23,848 bases of DNA, taken from the NCBI GenBank assembly GCA_004562765.1, contig SFRL01000048.1, positions 1 to 23,848 of the forward strand. The letters run 5' to 3'. This stretch comes from a bacterium. GTDB lineage: Bacteria; Bacillota; Clostridia; Lachnospirales; Lachnospiraceae. The notes beneath the pieces are model-generated. The model ran no database searches, was not told the DNA's origin, and was given only the letters and a program-made list of their open reading frames with translations. Position 1 is the first letter of the stretch. Each line of letters starts with the position of its first letter. Positions 6,739 to 16,350 of the stretch are shown here, piece by piece. Both the position numbers and the translations under genes were made by a program.

Positions 6739-9700
6739 ATGGATAAAAATGCGATAAAAAAATATGCTGTCTGGGCACGGACAGAGCTAATCGCCCGTGT
6801 TTCCATGAAAGCGGAACAGTATGGCATTACCGAGGACAACATGGTAGATGCCTCTGCTGACAGTGTGAATGGCAAGGTTCTGTCCGCTGACGAGAAAAAA
6901 CAGCGTCAGGCGCTTATTGCCCAGATTAAGGATAAAGGATACCGGCAGGTTATGGAGGAGGTTGCCTACACATGGTTCAACCGCTTTTCCGCCCTGCGTT
7001 TCATGGAGGTCAACGGCTACCTCCCCTCTCATGTTCGTGTGTTCACGGATGAAGAAAACCGGTTCAAGCCCCAGATTCTTGCCGAAGCGATCCATCTGGA
7101 GCTTGACGGACTGGATATGGAGAAGGTTTATGCCTTAAAGGAGGCTGAAAAGACAGACGAGCTGTACCGTTACCTTCTCATTGTTCAGTGCAATGCGTTG
7201 AATAAGATTCTGCCGGGAATATTCCAACGGATCGCAGACTATACTGAGCTGCTTCTGCCGGACAACCTGCTCCGTCAGGGCAGCGTCATTGAGCAGATGA
7301 TTTCAACAATCCCGGAAGCGGACTGGAAAGATGCGGTTCAGATCATCGGCTGGCTGTACCAGTATTATAACAGCGAGAAAAAGGACGATGTGTTCGCTGC
7401 CCTGAAAAAGAATGTAAAGATCACCAAGGAGAATATCCCCGCAGCTACCCAGCTGTTCACGCCGGACTGGATCGTGCGCTATATGGTGGAAAACAGCCTT
7501 GGCCGTCTTTGGTTGGAAGGGCACCCGGATACCAAAGGCCAGCTTCTTCCAAGCGAGGAGGAGCAGGCAGCTTATACTGCCGGAAACCGTAACCCGGAGG
7601 ATACCAAGTGGCACTACTATCTGGAGGAAGCCGAGCAGGAACCGGAAGTGCAGGACAAGCTCGCTGAAATTCGCAAAGAATATGCAGCTCTCACCCCGGA
7701 GCAGATCAAGGTCATTGATCCTTGCTGCGGTTCTGGTCACATCCTTGCCTATATGTTCGATGTGCTGATGCAGATCTATGAGAGCTACGGCTACACGACC
7801 CGTGAAGCAGTTGCCAGCATCGTAGAAAATAATTTGTATGGTCTGGACATTGATGACCGTGCGGCACAGCTGGCTTATTTTGCTGTGATGATGAAAGCAC
7901 GCCAGTATGATCGTCGCTTTTTAGCCCGTAAGGATGAGAATGGCAATCCCGATGTACCTCAGCCCCATGTGTATGCCATTGTAGAAAGCAATCATCTGGA
8001 TAAATTCGCTATTGAGTATTTCTGTAATGGAGATGCCAAGCTGAAAGCGGCGATGGATACCATTATCCGGGAGCTGCACGATGCCAAGGAATATGGTTCT
8101 ATTCTGACCGTAACTCCGCAGGATTGGTCTGTTCTCTACCAGCGTTTTGACGAGATCGTTGAGGATATTGATATGTCCCGTGAAACGGCATTACGGTTAC
8201 TGTTGCCATTGGTACAGGTGGCAGAAGCACTGGCACAGAAGTATGATGCGGTGGTGACGAATCCGCCGTATATGGGCAGCTCTGGTATGAGTGCCAAACT
8301 GACTGATTTCGTAAAAAAGAATTACCCTGACAGTAAGAGCGATTTATTTGCTGTGTTTATTGAGCGTTGTTGGGAGATGACCGGGAAAAACCGTTATCAG
8401 GCGATGATTACTCAACACGCATGGATGTTCTTGTCCAGCTATGAAAAACTGCGTACAAAATTACAACGTGCGGAAATGGTCAATATGGCACACCTTGGGC
8501 CTCGTGCCTTTGAAGAAATAGGGGGTGAGGTAGTACAAACTACCAGTTTTGTACTCCAAAATCAGCATATTTACGGATTCAAGGGCAGCTACTGCCGTTT
8601 GATTGATTCAAACTCACAGAATGGAAAAGAGAATTTGTATCTTTCCAGGACAAACTGTTATATTTCCACGCAGGACAACTTTTTAAAAATCCCAGGGTCT
8701 TTGGTGGCTTATTGGCTCCCAAAGAATGTGTTTACTATTTTTGATGAAAGTAAGGGAAGCATAAAAAAGTATGCATTCGGAGAAGGGAAAAATGTAACAA
8801 CGAATAATGCAAAGTTTATTCTATATTTTTGGGAAGTTAATTCTAATTCTGTTGGCGCATTCGATTACAAATGGTTGCCTTGCGCAATGGGCGGTGAGTA
8901 TAGGAAGTGGTATGGAAATATTGTAAATGTAATTGACTGGTCGGTTGAAGCACGCCAGTTCTACAAGAATAATCAGGCTGGTCGTATTATAAGAAAAGAG
9001 TTCTGGGATATGCCTGGAGTAACGTGGGGAAAAATAGGAACAGCTGCACCAAGCTTTAGATTGCTTAAACATGACCAAATGTACCAAGAAACTGCTGTTC
9101 TACAGAAAAGTGATGAAGATACACTTTTTGTTTTAGCCGTGCTTAATACAAAAGTTGCACGATTTTTCCTTTCATTTTTGGCACCAACGCTTAATTTTCA
9201 GCTTCAAGATATTTGTGCAATTCCGCTTCCTGAGCATCTTTTCTCAGTAAAGAATACTGTTATCGTAATTGGAGAAAAATGTGTAGAACGATCACGGGAA
9301 GATTGGGATTCCTTTGAAACCTCATGGGATTACAAGCAGCATCCCCTCGTTGCACTTCGGGGGAATTATGAAGAAGTAGAGGTCACGCTCTATCAGGATG
9401 ATTTGATAGATGGAATTGTTCCCGTTGAATACTCTCATGTGTCACCACCGATTCAGCAGGCATTCGAAGCGTGGGAGCGTCTTTGCGATGAACGGTTTGA
9501 TGCACTCAAATCCAACGAAGAAGAACTCAACCGCATTTTCATCGACATTTACGGCTTGCAGGATGAGTTGACACCGGAAGTTGAGGACAAGGATGTAACC
9601 GTCCGCAGGGCTGATCTGGGACGGGATATTCGCTCCTTGATCTCCTATGCTGTGGGTTGTATGTTCGGGCGATATTCTCTCGATGAACCAGGCCTTGCCT

Positions 9701-10326
9701 ATGCTGGCGGCGAGTGGTCTGCCGATAAGTACGATACATTCCCGGCGGACAAAGACAATATTATTCCGATCTGCGATGATGAATACTTTGAAGATGATAT
9801 TGTGGGGCGTTTTGTGAAATTCGTGGAAACCGTTTATGGTTCAGAAACGCTTGACGAAAACCTGAAATTTATTGCAGGTGCTTTGGGCGGCAAAGGTCAG
9901 CCGAAGGATGTCATTCGGAACTACTTCCTGAACGACTTCTACAATGACCATTGCAGGATTTATCAGAAGCGCCCGATTTATTGGCAGTTTGACAGCGGCA
10001 AAAAAAATGGCTTCAAGTGCCTGATTTATATGCACCGGTATCAACCGGATACCATTGCCCGCATCCGTACCGACTATGTGCATGAACAGCAGAGTCGTTA
10101 CCGCACTGCCATTGAGGACTTAGAGCAGCGCATTGCTTCTGCGGCGACCAGCGAGCGTGTGAAGCTGAATAAGAAATTGAAAACAATTCAGGATCAGGCT
10201 TCCGAGCTACACACCTACGAAGAAAAAATTCACCATCTGGCTGACCAGATGATTCCGATTGATCTTGATGATGGCGTGAAGGTCAACTATGCCAAGTTTC
10301 AGGATGTGTTGGCAAAGATAAAATAA
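6739..10326 (+). CDS. pglX: BREX adenine-specific DNA methyltransferase PglX
   Basis: This is an 1195-aa N6-adenine methyltransferase that marks host DNA in BREX. FTPDWIVRYMVENSLGRLW starts at residue 240. The S-adenosylmethionine site DPCCGSG is at 327-333 and the catalytic NPPY at 508-511. The C-terminal third (from about residue 860) holds the conserved BREX-type helical region with a long coiled-coil-like end. Start and length are normal, with a ribosome binding site (TTAGGAGA) before ATG 6739. Bases about 8540-9330, the likely target-recognition part, are clearly poorer in GC than both flanks, as if this segment had been exchanged. A run of eight A (10000-10007, codon 1088) is a possible slippage site. 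The frame is intact here, so the enzyme should be active. Confidence 0.96.
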   Translation: MDKNAIKKYAVWARTELIARVSMKAEQYGITEDNMVDASADSVNGKVLSADEKKQRQALIAQIKDKGYRQVMEEVAYTWFNRFSALRFMEVNGYLPSHVRVFTDEENRFKPQILAEAIHLELDGLDMEKVYALKEAEKTDELYRYLLIVQCNALNKILPGIFQRIADYTELLLPDNLLRQGSVIEQMISTIPEADWKDAVQIIGWLYQYYNSEKKDDVFAALKKNVKITKENIPAATQLFTPDWIVRYMVENSLGRLWLEGHPDTKGQLLPSEEEQAAYTAGNRNPEDTKWHYYLEEAEQEPEVQDKLAEIRKEYAALTPEQIKVIDPCCGSGHILAYMFDVLMQIYESYGYTTREAVASIVENNLYGLDIDDRAAQLAYFAVMMKARQYDRRFLARKDENGNPDVPQPHVYAIVESNHLDKFAIEYFCNGDAKLKAAMDTIIRELHDAKEYGSILTVTPQDWSVLYQRFDEIVEDIDMSRETALRLLLPLVQVAEALAQKYDAVVTNPPYMGSSGMSAKLTDFVKKNYPDSKSDLFAVFIERCWEMTGKNRYQAMITQHAWMFLSSYEKLRTKLQRAEMVNMAHLGPRAFEEIGGEVVQTTSFVLQNQHIYGFKGSYCRLIDSNSQNGKENLYLSRTNCYISTQDNFLKIPGSLVAYWLPKNVFTIFDESKGSIKKYAFGEGKNVTTNNAKFILYFWEVNSNSVGAFDYKWLPCAMGGEYRKWYGNIVNVIDWSVEARQFYKNNQAGRIIRKEFWDMPGVTWGKIGTAAPSFRLLKHDQMYQETAVLQKSDEDTLFVLAVLNTKVARFFLSFLAPTLNFQLQDICAIPLPEHLFSVKNTVIVIGEKCVERSREDWDSFETSWDYKQHPLVALRGNYEEVEVTLYQDDLIDGIVPVEYSHVSPPIQQAFEAWERLCDERFDALKSNEEELNRIFIDIYGLQDELTPEVEDKDVTVRRADLGRDIRSLISYAVGCMFGRYSLDEPGLAYAGGEWSADKYDTFPADKDNIIPICDDEYFEDDIVGRFVKFVETVYGSETLDENLKFIAGALGGKGQPKDVIRNYFLNDFYNDHCRIYQKRPIYWQFDSGKKNGFKCLIYMHRYQPDTIARIRTDYVHEQQSRYRTAIEDLEQRIASAATSERVKLNKKLKTIQDQASELHTYEEKIHHLADQMIPIDLDDGVKVNYAKFQDVLAKIK

Positions 10327-10344
10327 CGAAGGAGGAGAAAACTT

Positions 10345-10806
10345 GTGAGTGATGAAATCCACATGACTATTTCAATTCCTACAGATGATGAAGGGTATGT
10401 CCTTTTGAAATGTGAGCACTGTGGAACATTCTTCAAGGGGACTCCTTCGGACTTGCAGGATGATGGGGTACTCCATATTTTCTGTCCCAGCTGCGGATTG
10501 ACCAGTGACAGCTATATCACGGAAGATGTTCTGGAGCTTGCTATGAAGATGACAAAAAATAAAGTTAATGACATGATTTATGATATGTTCAAGGACTTGG
10601 AGCGCCATAGCAAGAATAGTATGGTTAAATTCAAAGCGGGGAAACGCCCTCGTCACGAGAGTGAAGGCCCTATTCGTTCGGGAATTGAAGCATTGGAAAT
10701 ATGTACATTCCCGTGCTGCAAGCGTACAGCAAAAATCAAGCCATTATTAAAAATGACGGGCGCATATTGTCCGTTTTGCGGGGTGAAAAACTATGAAATT
10801 GAATAG
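10345..10806 (+). CDS. Double zinc-ribbon protein, embedded between pglX and pglZ
   Basis: The start is GTG at 10345, seven bases after GGAGGAG; the product is 153 aa. Two four-cysteine sets are visible. C23-x2-C26 with C47-x2-C50 forms a first zinc ribbon. C120 and C124 (or C125) with C142-x2-C145 forms a second one at the C-terminus. Between them lies a helical segment (about 60-90) and a basic stretch (KFKAGKRPRHE). Such ribbons usually bind nucleic acid or protein, but no specific family is recognised. The last 14 bases overlap the start of the next gene, so the two are translationally coupled and probably act together. The gene is not part of the known BREX core. Confidence 0.8.
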   Translation: MSDEIHMTISIPTDDEGYVLLKCEHCGTFFKGTPSDLQDDGVLHIFCPSCGLTSDSYITEDVLELAMKMTKNKVNDMIYDMFKDLERHSKNSMVKFKAGKRPRHESEGPIRSGIEALEICTFPCCKRTAKIKPLLKMTGAYCPFCGVKNYEIE

Positions 10807-11578
10807 AAATGAGCTACGAAAAATTCAGTATGATTTCAACAGCTGCTCTAATCGTCTGCTTCAAGCTGATTATGAGGATTATACGGGGGTACTTGGAAAG
10901 TTCCTGAAATACATAGAGGACACCCCGATCATCATTGATTATATCAACGGCTGTGGAAGTTGTGATTGGAACTTGGACGAAGAGGTGAAAGCGGTTCAGT
11001 CATCTTACGGACGCACAATTTTCTCAACAGGCGATACTGACGAAGAAGAAGTCCGTAATGTGTTTGCGGTTTTACGGTACTTAGTTGATAAAAACAATTC
11101 AATTTACCGTGGGATTGCGATGGGATATTCTTCTTCGTCGAGCTTTCAGGATAAGATAAAAGGGTTTAATGAGCGCTTTGTCATGGTGCTGATCCGCCAT
11201 GTTGAGCGTTATCTGACAAAGATAGGTATTGATATGGGACTGGATGATAAAGTGATTTACAATGTGACGGTACAGAGTGGACAGGCAATTATCGCAACCG
11301 ACAACGCCACCGTTACTGCAACAAACCAGGTAGGTGTTGACATCGGAGAACTGAAAAAATTGATTGCCGATGTACAATCAGCTGCAAATACCCTTACTTC
11401 CGAGGAGAAGGAAACAGTTTCAGAGTGCCTGGAAGTAATCGAAAGCGAAGTGGCGGCGGAGAAACCCAAAAAGGGAATGTTAAAGACAGCAATGGGTACG
11501 CTAAGTGCAATAAAAGGTGCAACAGAATTTGGTGCTGCAGTTGCCGCCCTGGTTCAATTCGCTACAGTATTCATTTGA
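10793..11578 (+). CDS. Unknown 261-aa protein with hydrophobic C-terminus, partner of the zinc-ribbon protein
   Basis: ATG 10793 lies inside the end of the zinc-ribbon gene (14-base overlap). Residues 1-155 are mainly helical and include IDYINGCGSCDWN. A short beta-rich stretch (NVTVQSGQAIIATDNATVTATNQ, about 160-180) looks like a repetitive strand turn. An acidic helical pair follows, and the last 25 residues (from about 235) are small and hydrophobic, fit for membrane insertion or oligomerisation. This order of sensor-like helices, short beta linker and hydrophobic tail resembles membrane-disrupting effectors of some abortive-infection systems, but that is inference by architecture only. 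No family is recognised. It ends 19 bases before pglZ and is co-transcribed with it. Confidence 0.75.
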   Translation: MKLNRNELRKIQYDFNSCSNRLLQADYEDYTGVLGKFLKYIEDTPIIIDYINGCGSCDWNLDEEVKAVQSSYGRTIFSTGDTDEEEVRNVFAVLRYLVDKNNSIYRGIAMGYSSSSSFQDKIKGFNERFVMVLIRHVERYLTKIGIDMGLDDKVIYNVTVQSGQAIIATDNATVTATNQVGVDIGELKKLIADVQSAANTLTSEEKETVSECLEVIESEVAAEKPKKGMLKTAMGTLSAIKGATEFGAAVAALVQFATVFI

Positions 11579-11597
11579 AAAATAAGGAGGTAGCTGC

Positions 11598-14195
11598 ATG
11601 GATGCCGACAAAGTAATACAAGACTTAAACCGCAGATTTGCTGCGCCCCTACCTGAGTTTTATCAGCGCAGAATTATATTTTGGTATGATGAGGATCAGG
11701 AGTTTGCCGATAAGCTGGACGAGATCGTGCTGGAAAATGCAAAAATAGTTGTCCTGACCGGCAGCAATGCTTTTGCAGTCAAAAAGCTATTGAATCATGA
11801 TGATCTGACCAGCAATTATCTGGTTTACAGTCCTGTTTCCTATGACCGTCAGGATGATAACTGGCTTTTAGATATTGAGCTTTACAGTGAGGAGTTCCGG
11901 GCTGACCTGATTTCAATTTGGATGGATGAGATGGACATTCCTCCCACTCCGGCGATGCGTAAACAGGTCAAGCACTACCGTAAATACTTCAATGCCAAAG
12001 ACCGACGTGCCAGGATCGTGGCTCAGAACAAAGTTCCCTCCACCCCGGCGCAGTTGCACATGGCTGTCATGGCAGCAATTTGTGGGCTGAAAAATCCGCA
12101 GCCGAACCAGATTATCCGTAGTGTGTTCCGTGCCGGATTGGATGTGCAGAATAATGCAATCTATCGGGAGTTTATCAATTACGGCTCGGAAGATGCGTTT
12201 TGGGCGATGGTTCGTCAGGGTTGCGGATTCTATGAGGAAGAACACGACCTTGGACGGCTTGCAATCCATTTGCTTCTGACTGCTTCCACCCGTACTATGC
12301 GCCCGGAGTATCTGGCGGGCTTAGACAGCTTTATTTCTATGCCCCATCAGGCATATTGCTATGATTTTATTTCTGAGTGGCTACATGGAGAAGATCGGGA
12401 ACAGCTGTATGATGTTGCCCGCTATGTTGAGGACGAAGCTCATCTGAACCAGCGTTTTGCCAAGTTGGCGGTAGACGATCTGGTGAATACTGAGTGCTTC
12501 CCTTGCATCAACGAGGTGATTTTGACAAAGCTGATGACCGAGATCAGCAACCATATCATTGATGTGGATACTATTTCCGCTACAGTCGAAAAGCGCAGAA
12601 CCTGCGCATGGTATGAGTCGTTTGAGAACTTTTATGACGGGTTGCTTCAGGTCGCCAATATGCAGAGATTCTTCAAAGAACACTCTGCCGGATTCCACAC
12701 CGCCGATGCAAAAGGTATCTGGAAGGAATATACAGAGAGCTATTATCAGATGGATACATTTTACCGGTTGTTCCATCTGAGCTTTCAAAAGAGTCTGGAA
12801 ACATCTAACATTCTGTTGGATGATCTGTTTAAGCATGTTGCAGACAAGGTGGAAGGGCTTTACAGCCACTGGTTTCTTGGCGGGCTGGGGAATAACTGGT
12901 CTGACGTTTGTGCGGACGAATTGGAACAGTTTGGTAAAGTTCTGGAAATTGCAAAGCAGGAGGACTTCTATCGTTCCCGCATTAAGAACTCGGATACCAG
13001 AGTGTTCGTAATTATTTCTGACGCATTACGATATGAAGTTGCTGCAAGCCTTGCTGACCAGCTTCGAAGAGAAACCCAGAGCAAGGTCTCTTTGTCCAGT
13101 ATGCAGAGCATTTTTCCGTCCATCACAAAATTTGGTATGGCAGCTTTACTCCCTCACAAGGAATTGAGCGCCGAGGTGCGAAACGACATTCTGACTGTTT
13201 TTGCAGATGCTCAGTCTACAGCCAGCACCAATCGGGATAAAGTGTTAAAAAATGAGAATCCGTCCAGTGTCGCTCTGCAATACAAGAACATTATTGGCAT
13301 GAAAAGAGCAGAGAGAAGTGCATTGGTTAAAGGTATGGATGTGGTGTATCTCTATCACGATACCATTGATGATGCCAGCCATACTTCGGATACATCCGTG
13401 TTCCCAGCTTGTGATAAGGCTATTTCTGAACTGAAAAACCTTGTCCGTATTATTGTAAATGAATTTGGCGGCACAAGAATCATGATTACTGCCGACCATG
13501 GTTTCTTATACACATATAGCCCTCTGACTGAGGATGATAAAGTGGACAAGACCAGCTTTAACGGGATGGATGTGGAATACGGTCGGCGTTATGCTATTAT
13601 GCAGAAAGGCGCAGCACCAAAATATCTGATGCCGGTTAAATTCTTAGATGGTAAATCAGAATTTGATGGCTTTGCACCGAGAGAGAGCATCCGTATCAAG
13701 ATGAACGGCGGTGGGTTAAACTTCGTACATGGTGGTATTAGTTTGCAAGAGATGGTTGTTCCTGTCATTGAATACCGATACCTGCGTAATGATTCGATGG
13801 AATACAAACGAAACAAACAGAAATACGATACGAAGCCTGTGACTGTCAGCCTGCTGTCTGCGAATCGCAAGATCAGCAACATGATTTTCTCTTTGAACTT
13901 CTATCAGAAAGATGCCGTGGGCGATAATCGTGAAGCGACAACTTACCTGGTCTATTTTACGGATGAGAGCGGAAAGCAGATCAGCGATGTGCAGAAGATT
14001 ATTGCGGACAAAGCCAGCGACAACGGTGCAGACCGGACATTCCGGTGCAACTTCAACTTGAAGTCATTGAAATATAGTAATACAGCAACTTATTATCTGG
14101 TTATTGCAGATGAACAGGGCTTGCAAATGCCCCAGCGTGAGCAATTCCAGATTGACATCGCCTTTGCGGTGGATGAGTTCGATTTCTTTAGTTAA
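11598..14195 (+). CDS. pglZ: BREX alkaline-phosphatase-fold protein PglZ
   Basis: This 865-aa protein has the PglZ domain in its second half. FVIISDALRYEVA carries the metal-binding, nucleophile-region aspartate D475, and MITADHGFLYT carries D633 and H634, both hallmarks of the alkaline phosphatase superfamily. The N-terminal 400 residues are helical and typical of BREX PglZ, and the C-terminal 150 residues form a beta-rich domain. PglZ is the one component shared by all BREX types; proposed roles are as a phosphodiesterase or nuclease acting with PglX. AAGGAGG precedes ATG 11598. The motifs look intact and the length is normal. brxL starts 21 bases after the stop. Confidence 0.95.
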   Translation: MDADKVIQDLNRRFAAPLPEFYQRRIIFWYDEDQEFADKLDEIVLENAKIVVLTGSNAFAVKKLLNHDDLTSNYLVYSPVSYDRQDDNWLLDIELYSEEFRADLISIWMDEMDIPPTPAMRKQVKHYRKYFNAKDRRARIVAQNKVPSTPAQLHMAVMAAICGLKNPQPNQIIRSVFRAGLDVQNNAIYREFINYGSEDAFWAMVRQGCGFYEEEHDLGRLAIHLLLTASTRTMRPEYLAGLDSFISMPHQAYCYDFISEWLHGEDREQLYDVARYVEDEAHLNQRFAKLAVDDLVNTECFPCINEVILTKLMTEISNHIIDVDTISATVEKRRTCAWYESFENFYDGLLQVANMQRFFKEHSAGFHTADAKGIWKEYTESYYQMDTFYRLFHLSFQKSLETSNILLDDLFKHVADKVEGLYSHWFLGGLGNNWSDVCADELEQFGKVLEIAKQEDFYRSRIKNSDTRVFVIISDALRYEVAASLADQLRRETQSKVSLSSMQSIFPSITKFGMAALLPHKELSAEVRNDILTVFADAQSTASTNRDKVLKNENPSSVALQYKNIIGMKRAERSALVKGMDVVYLYHDTIDDASHTSDTSVFPACDKAISELKNLVRIIVNEFGGTRIMITADHGFLYTYSPLTEDDKVDKTSFNGMDVEYGRRYAIMQKGAAPKYLMPVKFLDGKSEFDGFAPRESIRIKMNGGGLNFVHGGISLQEMVVPVIEYRYLRNDSMEYKRNKQKYDTKPVTVSLLSANRKISNMIFSLNFYQKDAVGDNREATTYLVYFTDESGKQISDVQKIIADKASDNGADRTFRCNFNLKSLKYSNTATYYLVIADEQGLQMPQREQFQIDIAFAVDEFDFFS

Positions 14196-14216
14196 TACCC
14201 GCAGGAGGTGCAGATA

Positions 14217-16334
14217 ATGGAGCTTTTTGAAGAGGGTTGCAGTATCCGTGAAGAAATAAAGAACAAGCTCCGTCAGAACTTTGATGGGAAGATTGTTCGC
14301 AAAGATTTGACCAAGAAAATTAAGGAAGGTGCAAATGTGCCGGTGTATGTTCTGGAGTTCCTTCTTGGGCAGTATTGCAGTTCCGATGATGAAGAAGTAA
14401 TCGAACAAGGTGTGCAGAATGTTAAGCGTATTCTTGCTGATAATTTTGTACGCCCGGACGAAGCTCAGAAAATCCTCTCTCAGCTGCGCAAAAAGGGTAG
14501 CCATACCATTATTGATATGGTGACGGTACATTTGGATATAAAAAAGAACTGCTACTTTGCAGAGTTTTCTAACCTCGGTCTGGGAAATGTGCCGATTGCC
14601 GATGAATACCCGGAAAAGTTTGACCGTTTGCTGTGCGGAGGAATCTGGTGTATCGTTCAGTTGGATTATGAAGCCGAGGGCGATAATAACTTCGGTATTG
14701 AGGATACTGACGGCAATCCCCTACGCTCCAAGCAGAAAAAGCAGCGTGAGATCACGCCGATCAGCATCCGGAAACTGACACCAATCCAGATGCCACACAT
14801 TGACATTGATGAACTGAAACTGGGGCGTAGATCCTTTACAAAAGAGGAATGGTTGGACATTTTACTCCGATCTATTGGAATGGAGCCGGATGAATTTACA
14901 TACCGGGAAAAATGGCTGCTTCTGACCCGTATGATTCCGCTTGTAGAAAATAACTTTAATCTCTGTGAGTTGGGTCCGAGAAGCACCGGAAAGTCTCATC
15001 TGTATAAAGAGATTTCTCCAAACAGCATCCTGGTTTCTGGCGGTCAAACTACGGTCGCTAACCTTTTTTACAACATGGGACGGAAAACAGTCGGTCTGGT
15101 TGGCTTGTGGGACTGTGTGGCTTTCGATGAAGTGGCTGGCATCAAGTTTAAAGACAAAGACGGCGTCCAGATCATGAAAGACTATATGGCATCCGGCTCT
15201 TTTGCCCGTGGCAAAGAAGAAAAAGCCGCTTCCGCATCTATGGTATTCGTTGGCAATATCAACCAGAGCGTGGATGTCCTGCTGAAAACATCCAGCCTAT
15301 TCGATCCCTTCCCGACGGAAATGGGTACCGATACAGCGTTCCTCGACCGTATTCATTGTTACCTTCCGGGATGGGAAATTCCCAAGTTCAGACCAGAACA
15401 CTTTACGAATGATTATGGATTTATCAGTGATTATCTGGCTGAGTTCATCCGTGAACTGCGTAAAGAACAATATGGCGATGCGATTGACCACTATTTCCGG
15501 CTGGGCAGAAATCTGAATCAGAGAGATACCATAGCGGTACGACGTATGGTAGATGGCTATTTGAAATTACTGTACCCTGATGGTGTGTTTTCCAAGGAGG
15601 AATTAGAAGAAGTTCTCCAGATTTCTCTTGAAATGCGTCGCCGTGTCAAGGAGCAGTTGAAGAAGCTGGGCGGTATGGAGTTCTACGATGTGAATTTTTC
15701 GTATGTTGATCTTGATGATATGTCGGAACATTATGTATCCGTACCGGAACAGGGCGGCGGGAAACTGATTCCTGATGGAATGTGCAATCCTGGACAGGTT
15801 TATACAGTTTCCAGAGGAAAATCGGGCATGATTGGAGTCTACCGATTGGAAAGCCAGATTTTGCCTGGTAACGGTAAATTTGATAAGACAGGAATCGGTT
15901 CAGACAGGAGCGCCAAAGAAGCTACGAATACAGCGTTTAATTTTCTTAAAGCAAATGGAAACCGGATCAGTGGTTCCATTAGTACATCAACAAAGGACTA
16001 TATCATAAATTATCAGGATTTGCAGGGGATTGGAATGACCGAAACGCTTGCCCTTCCTACCCTTATTGCGCTATGTTCGGTTGCTCTGAGCCGTCCGGTA
16101 CAAAGCGCCATGGCAATATTGGGAGAAATGAGCATTGGAGGAACCCTCCTGAAAGTTGATGAGCTTGCCAATACTCTCCAGGTATGTCTTGATAGTGGCG
16201 CAAAGAAAATTCTGATGCCAGCTGTAAGTATGCCGGAGTTAGCTACTGTTCCGGCTGATTTATCGACTGCTTTTGACTTTATTCTGTTTAAAAGTCCAGA
16301 AGAAGCTGTCATCAAGGCATTGGGGGCAAATTAA
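14217..16334 (+). CDS. brxL: BREX AAA+ protein BrxL (Lon-like)
   Basis: This is a 705-aa protein. An in-frame GTG at 14208 overlaps the ribosome binding site GGAGG (14204-14208), so ATG 14217 (MELFEEGCSI) is chosen. The Walker A motif GPRSTGKS is at 253-260 and the Walker B aspartate/glutamate at D304-E305 (VAFDE). The C-terminal 200 residues align by eye with the Lon protease domain, including LSRPV, then ILGEMSIGGTLL, then GAKKILMP. The positions of the Lon catalytic Ser and Lys appear to be T610 and T653, so proteolysis is unlikely. BrxL is a DNA-associated AAA+ motor-like protein required for BREX restriction. It ends the canonical core, but the directon goes on 16 bases later with non-BREX genes. 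Confidence 0.95.
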   Translation: MELFEEGCSIREEIKNKLRQNFDGKIVRKDLTKKIKEGANVPVYVLEFLLGQYCSSDDEEVIEQGVQNVKRILADNFVRPDEAQKILSQLRKKGSHTIIDMVTVHLDIKKNCYFAEFSNLGLGNVPIADEYPEKFDRLLCGGIWCIVQLDYEAEGDNNFGIEDTDGNPLRSKQKKQREITPISIRKLTPIQMPHIDIDELKLGRRSFTKEEWLDILLRSIGMEPDEFTYREKWLLLTRMIPLVENNFNLCELGPRSTGKSHLYKEISPNSILVSGGQTTVANLFYNMGRKTVGLVGLWDCVAFDEVAGIKFKDKDGVQIMKDYMASGSFARGKEEKAASASMVFVGNINQSVDVLLKTSSLFDPFPTEMGTDTAFLDRIHCYLPGWEIPKFRPEHFTNDYGFISDYLAEFIRELRKEQYGDAIDHYFRLGRNLNQRDTIAVRRMVDGYLKLLYPDGVFSKEELEEVLQISLEMRRRVKEQLKKLGGMEFYDVNFSYVDLDDMSEHYVSVPEQGGGKLIPDGMCNPGQVYTVSRGKSGMIGVYRLESQILPGNGKFDKTGIGSDRSAKEATNTAFNFLKANGNRISGSISTSTKDYIINYQDLQGIGMTETLALPTLIALCSVALSRPVQSAMAILGEMSIGGTLLKVDELANTLQVCLDSGAKKILMPAVSMPELATVPADLSTAFDFILFKSPEEAVIKALGAN

Positions 16335-16350
16335 GGAATAGGTAAATGAA

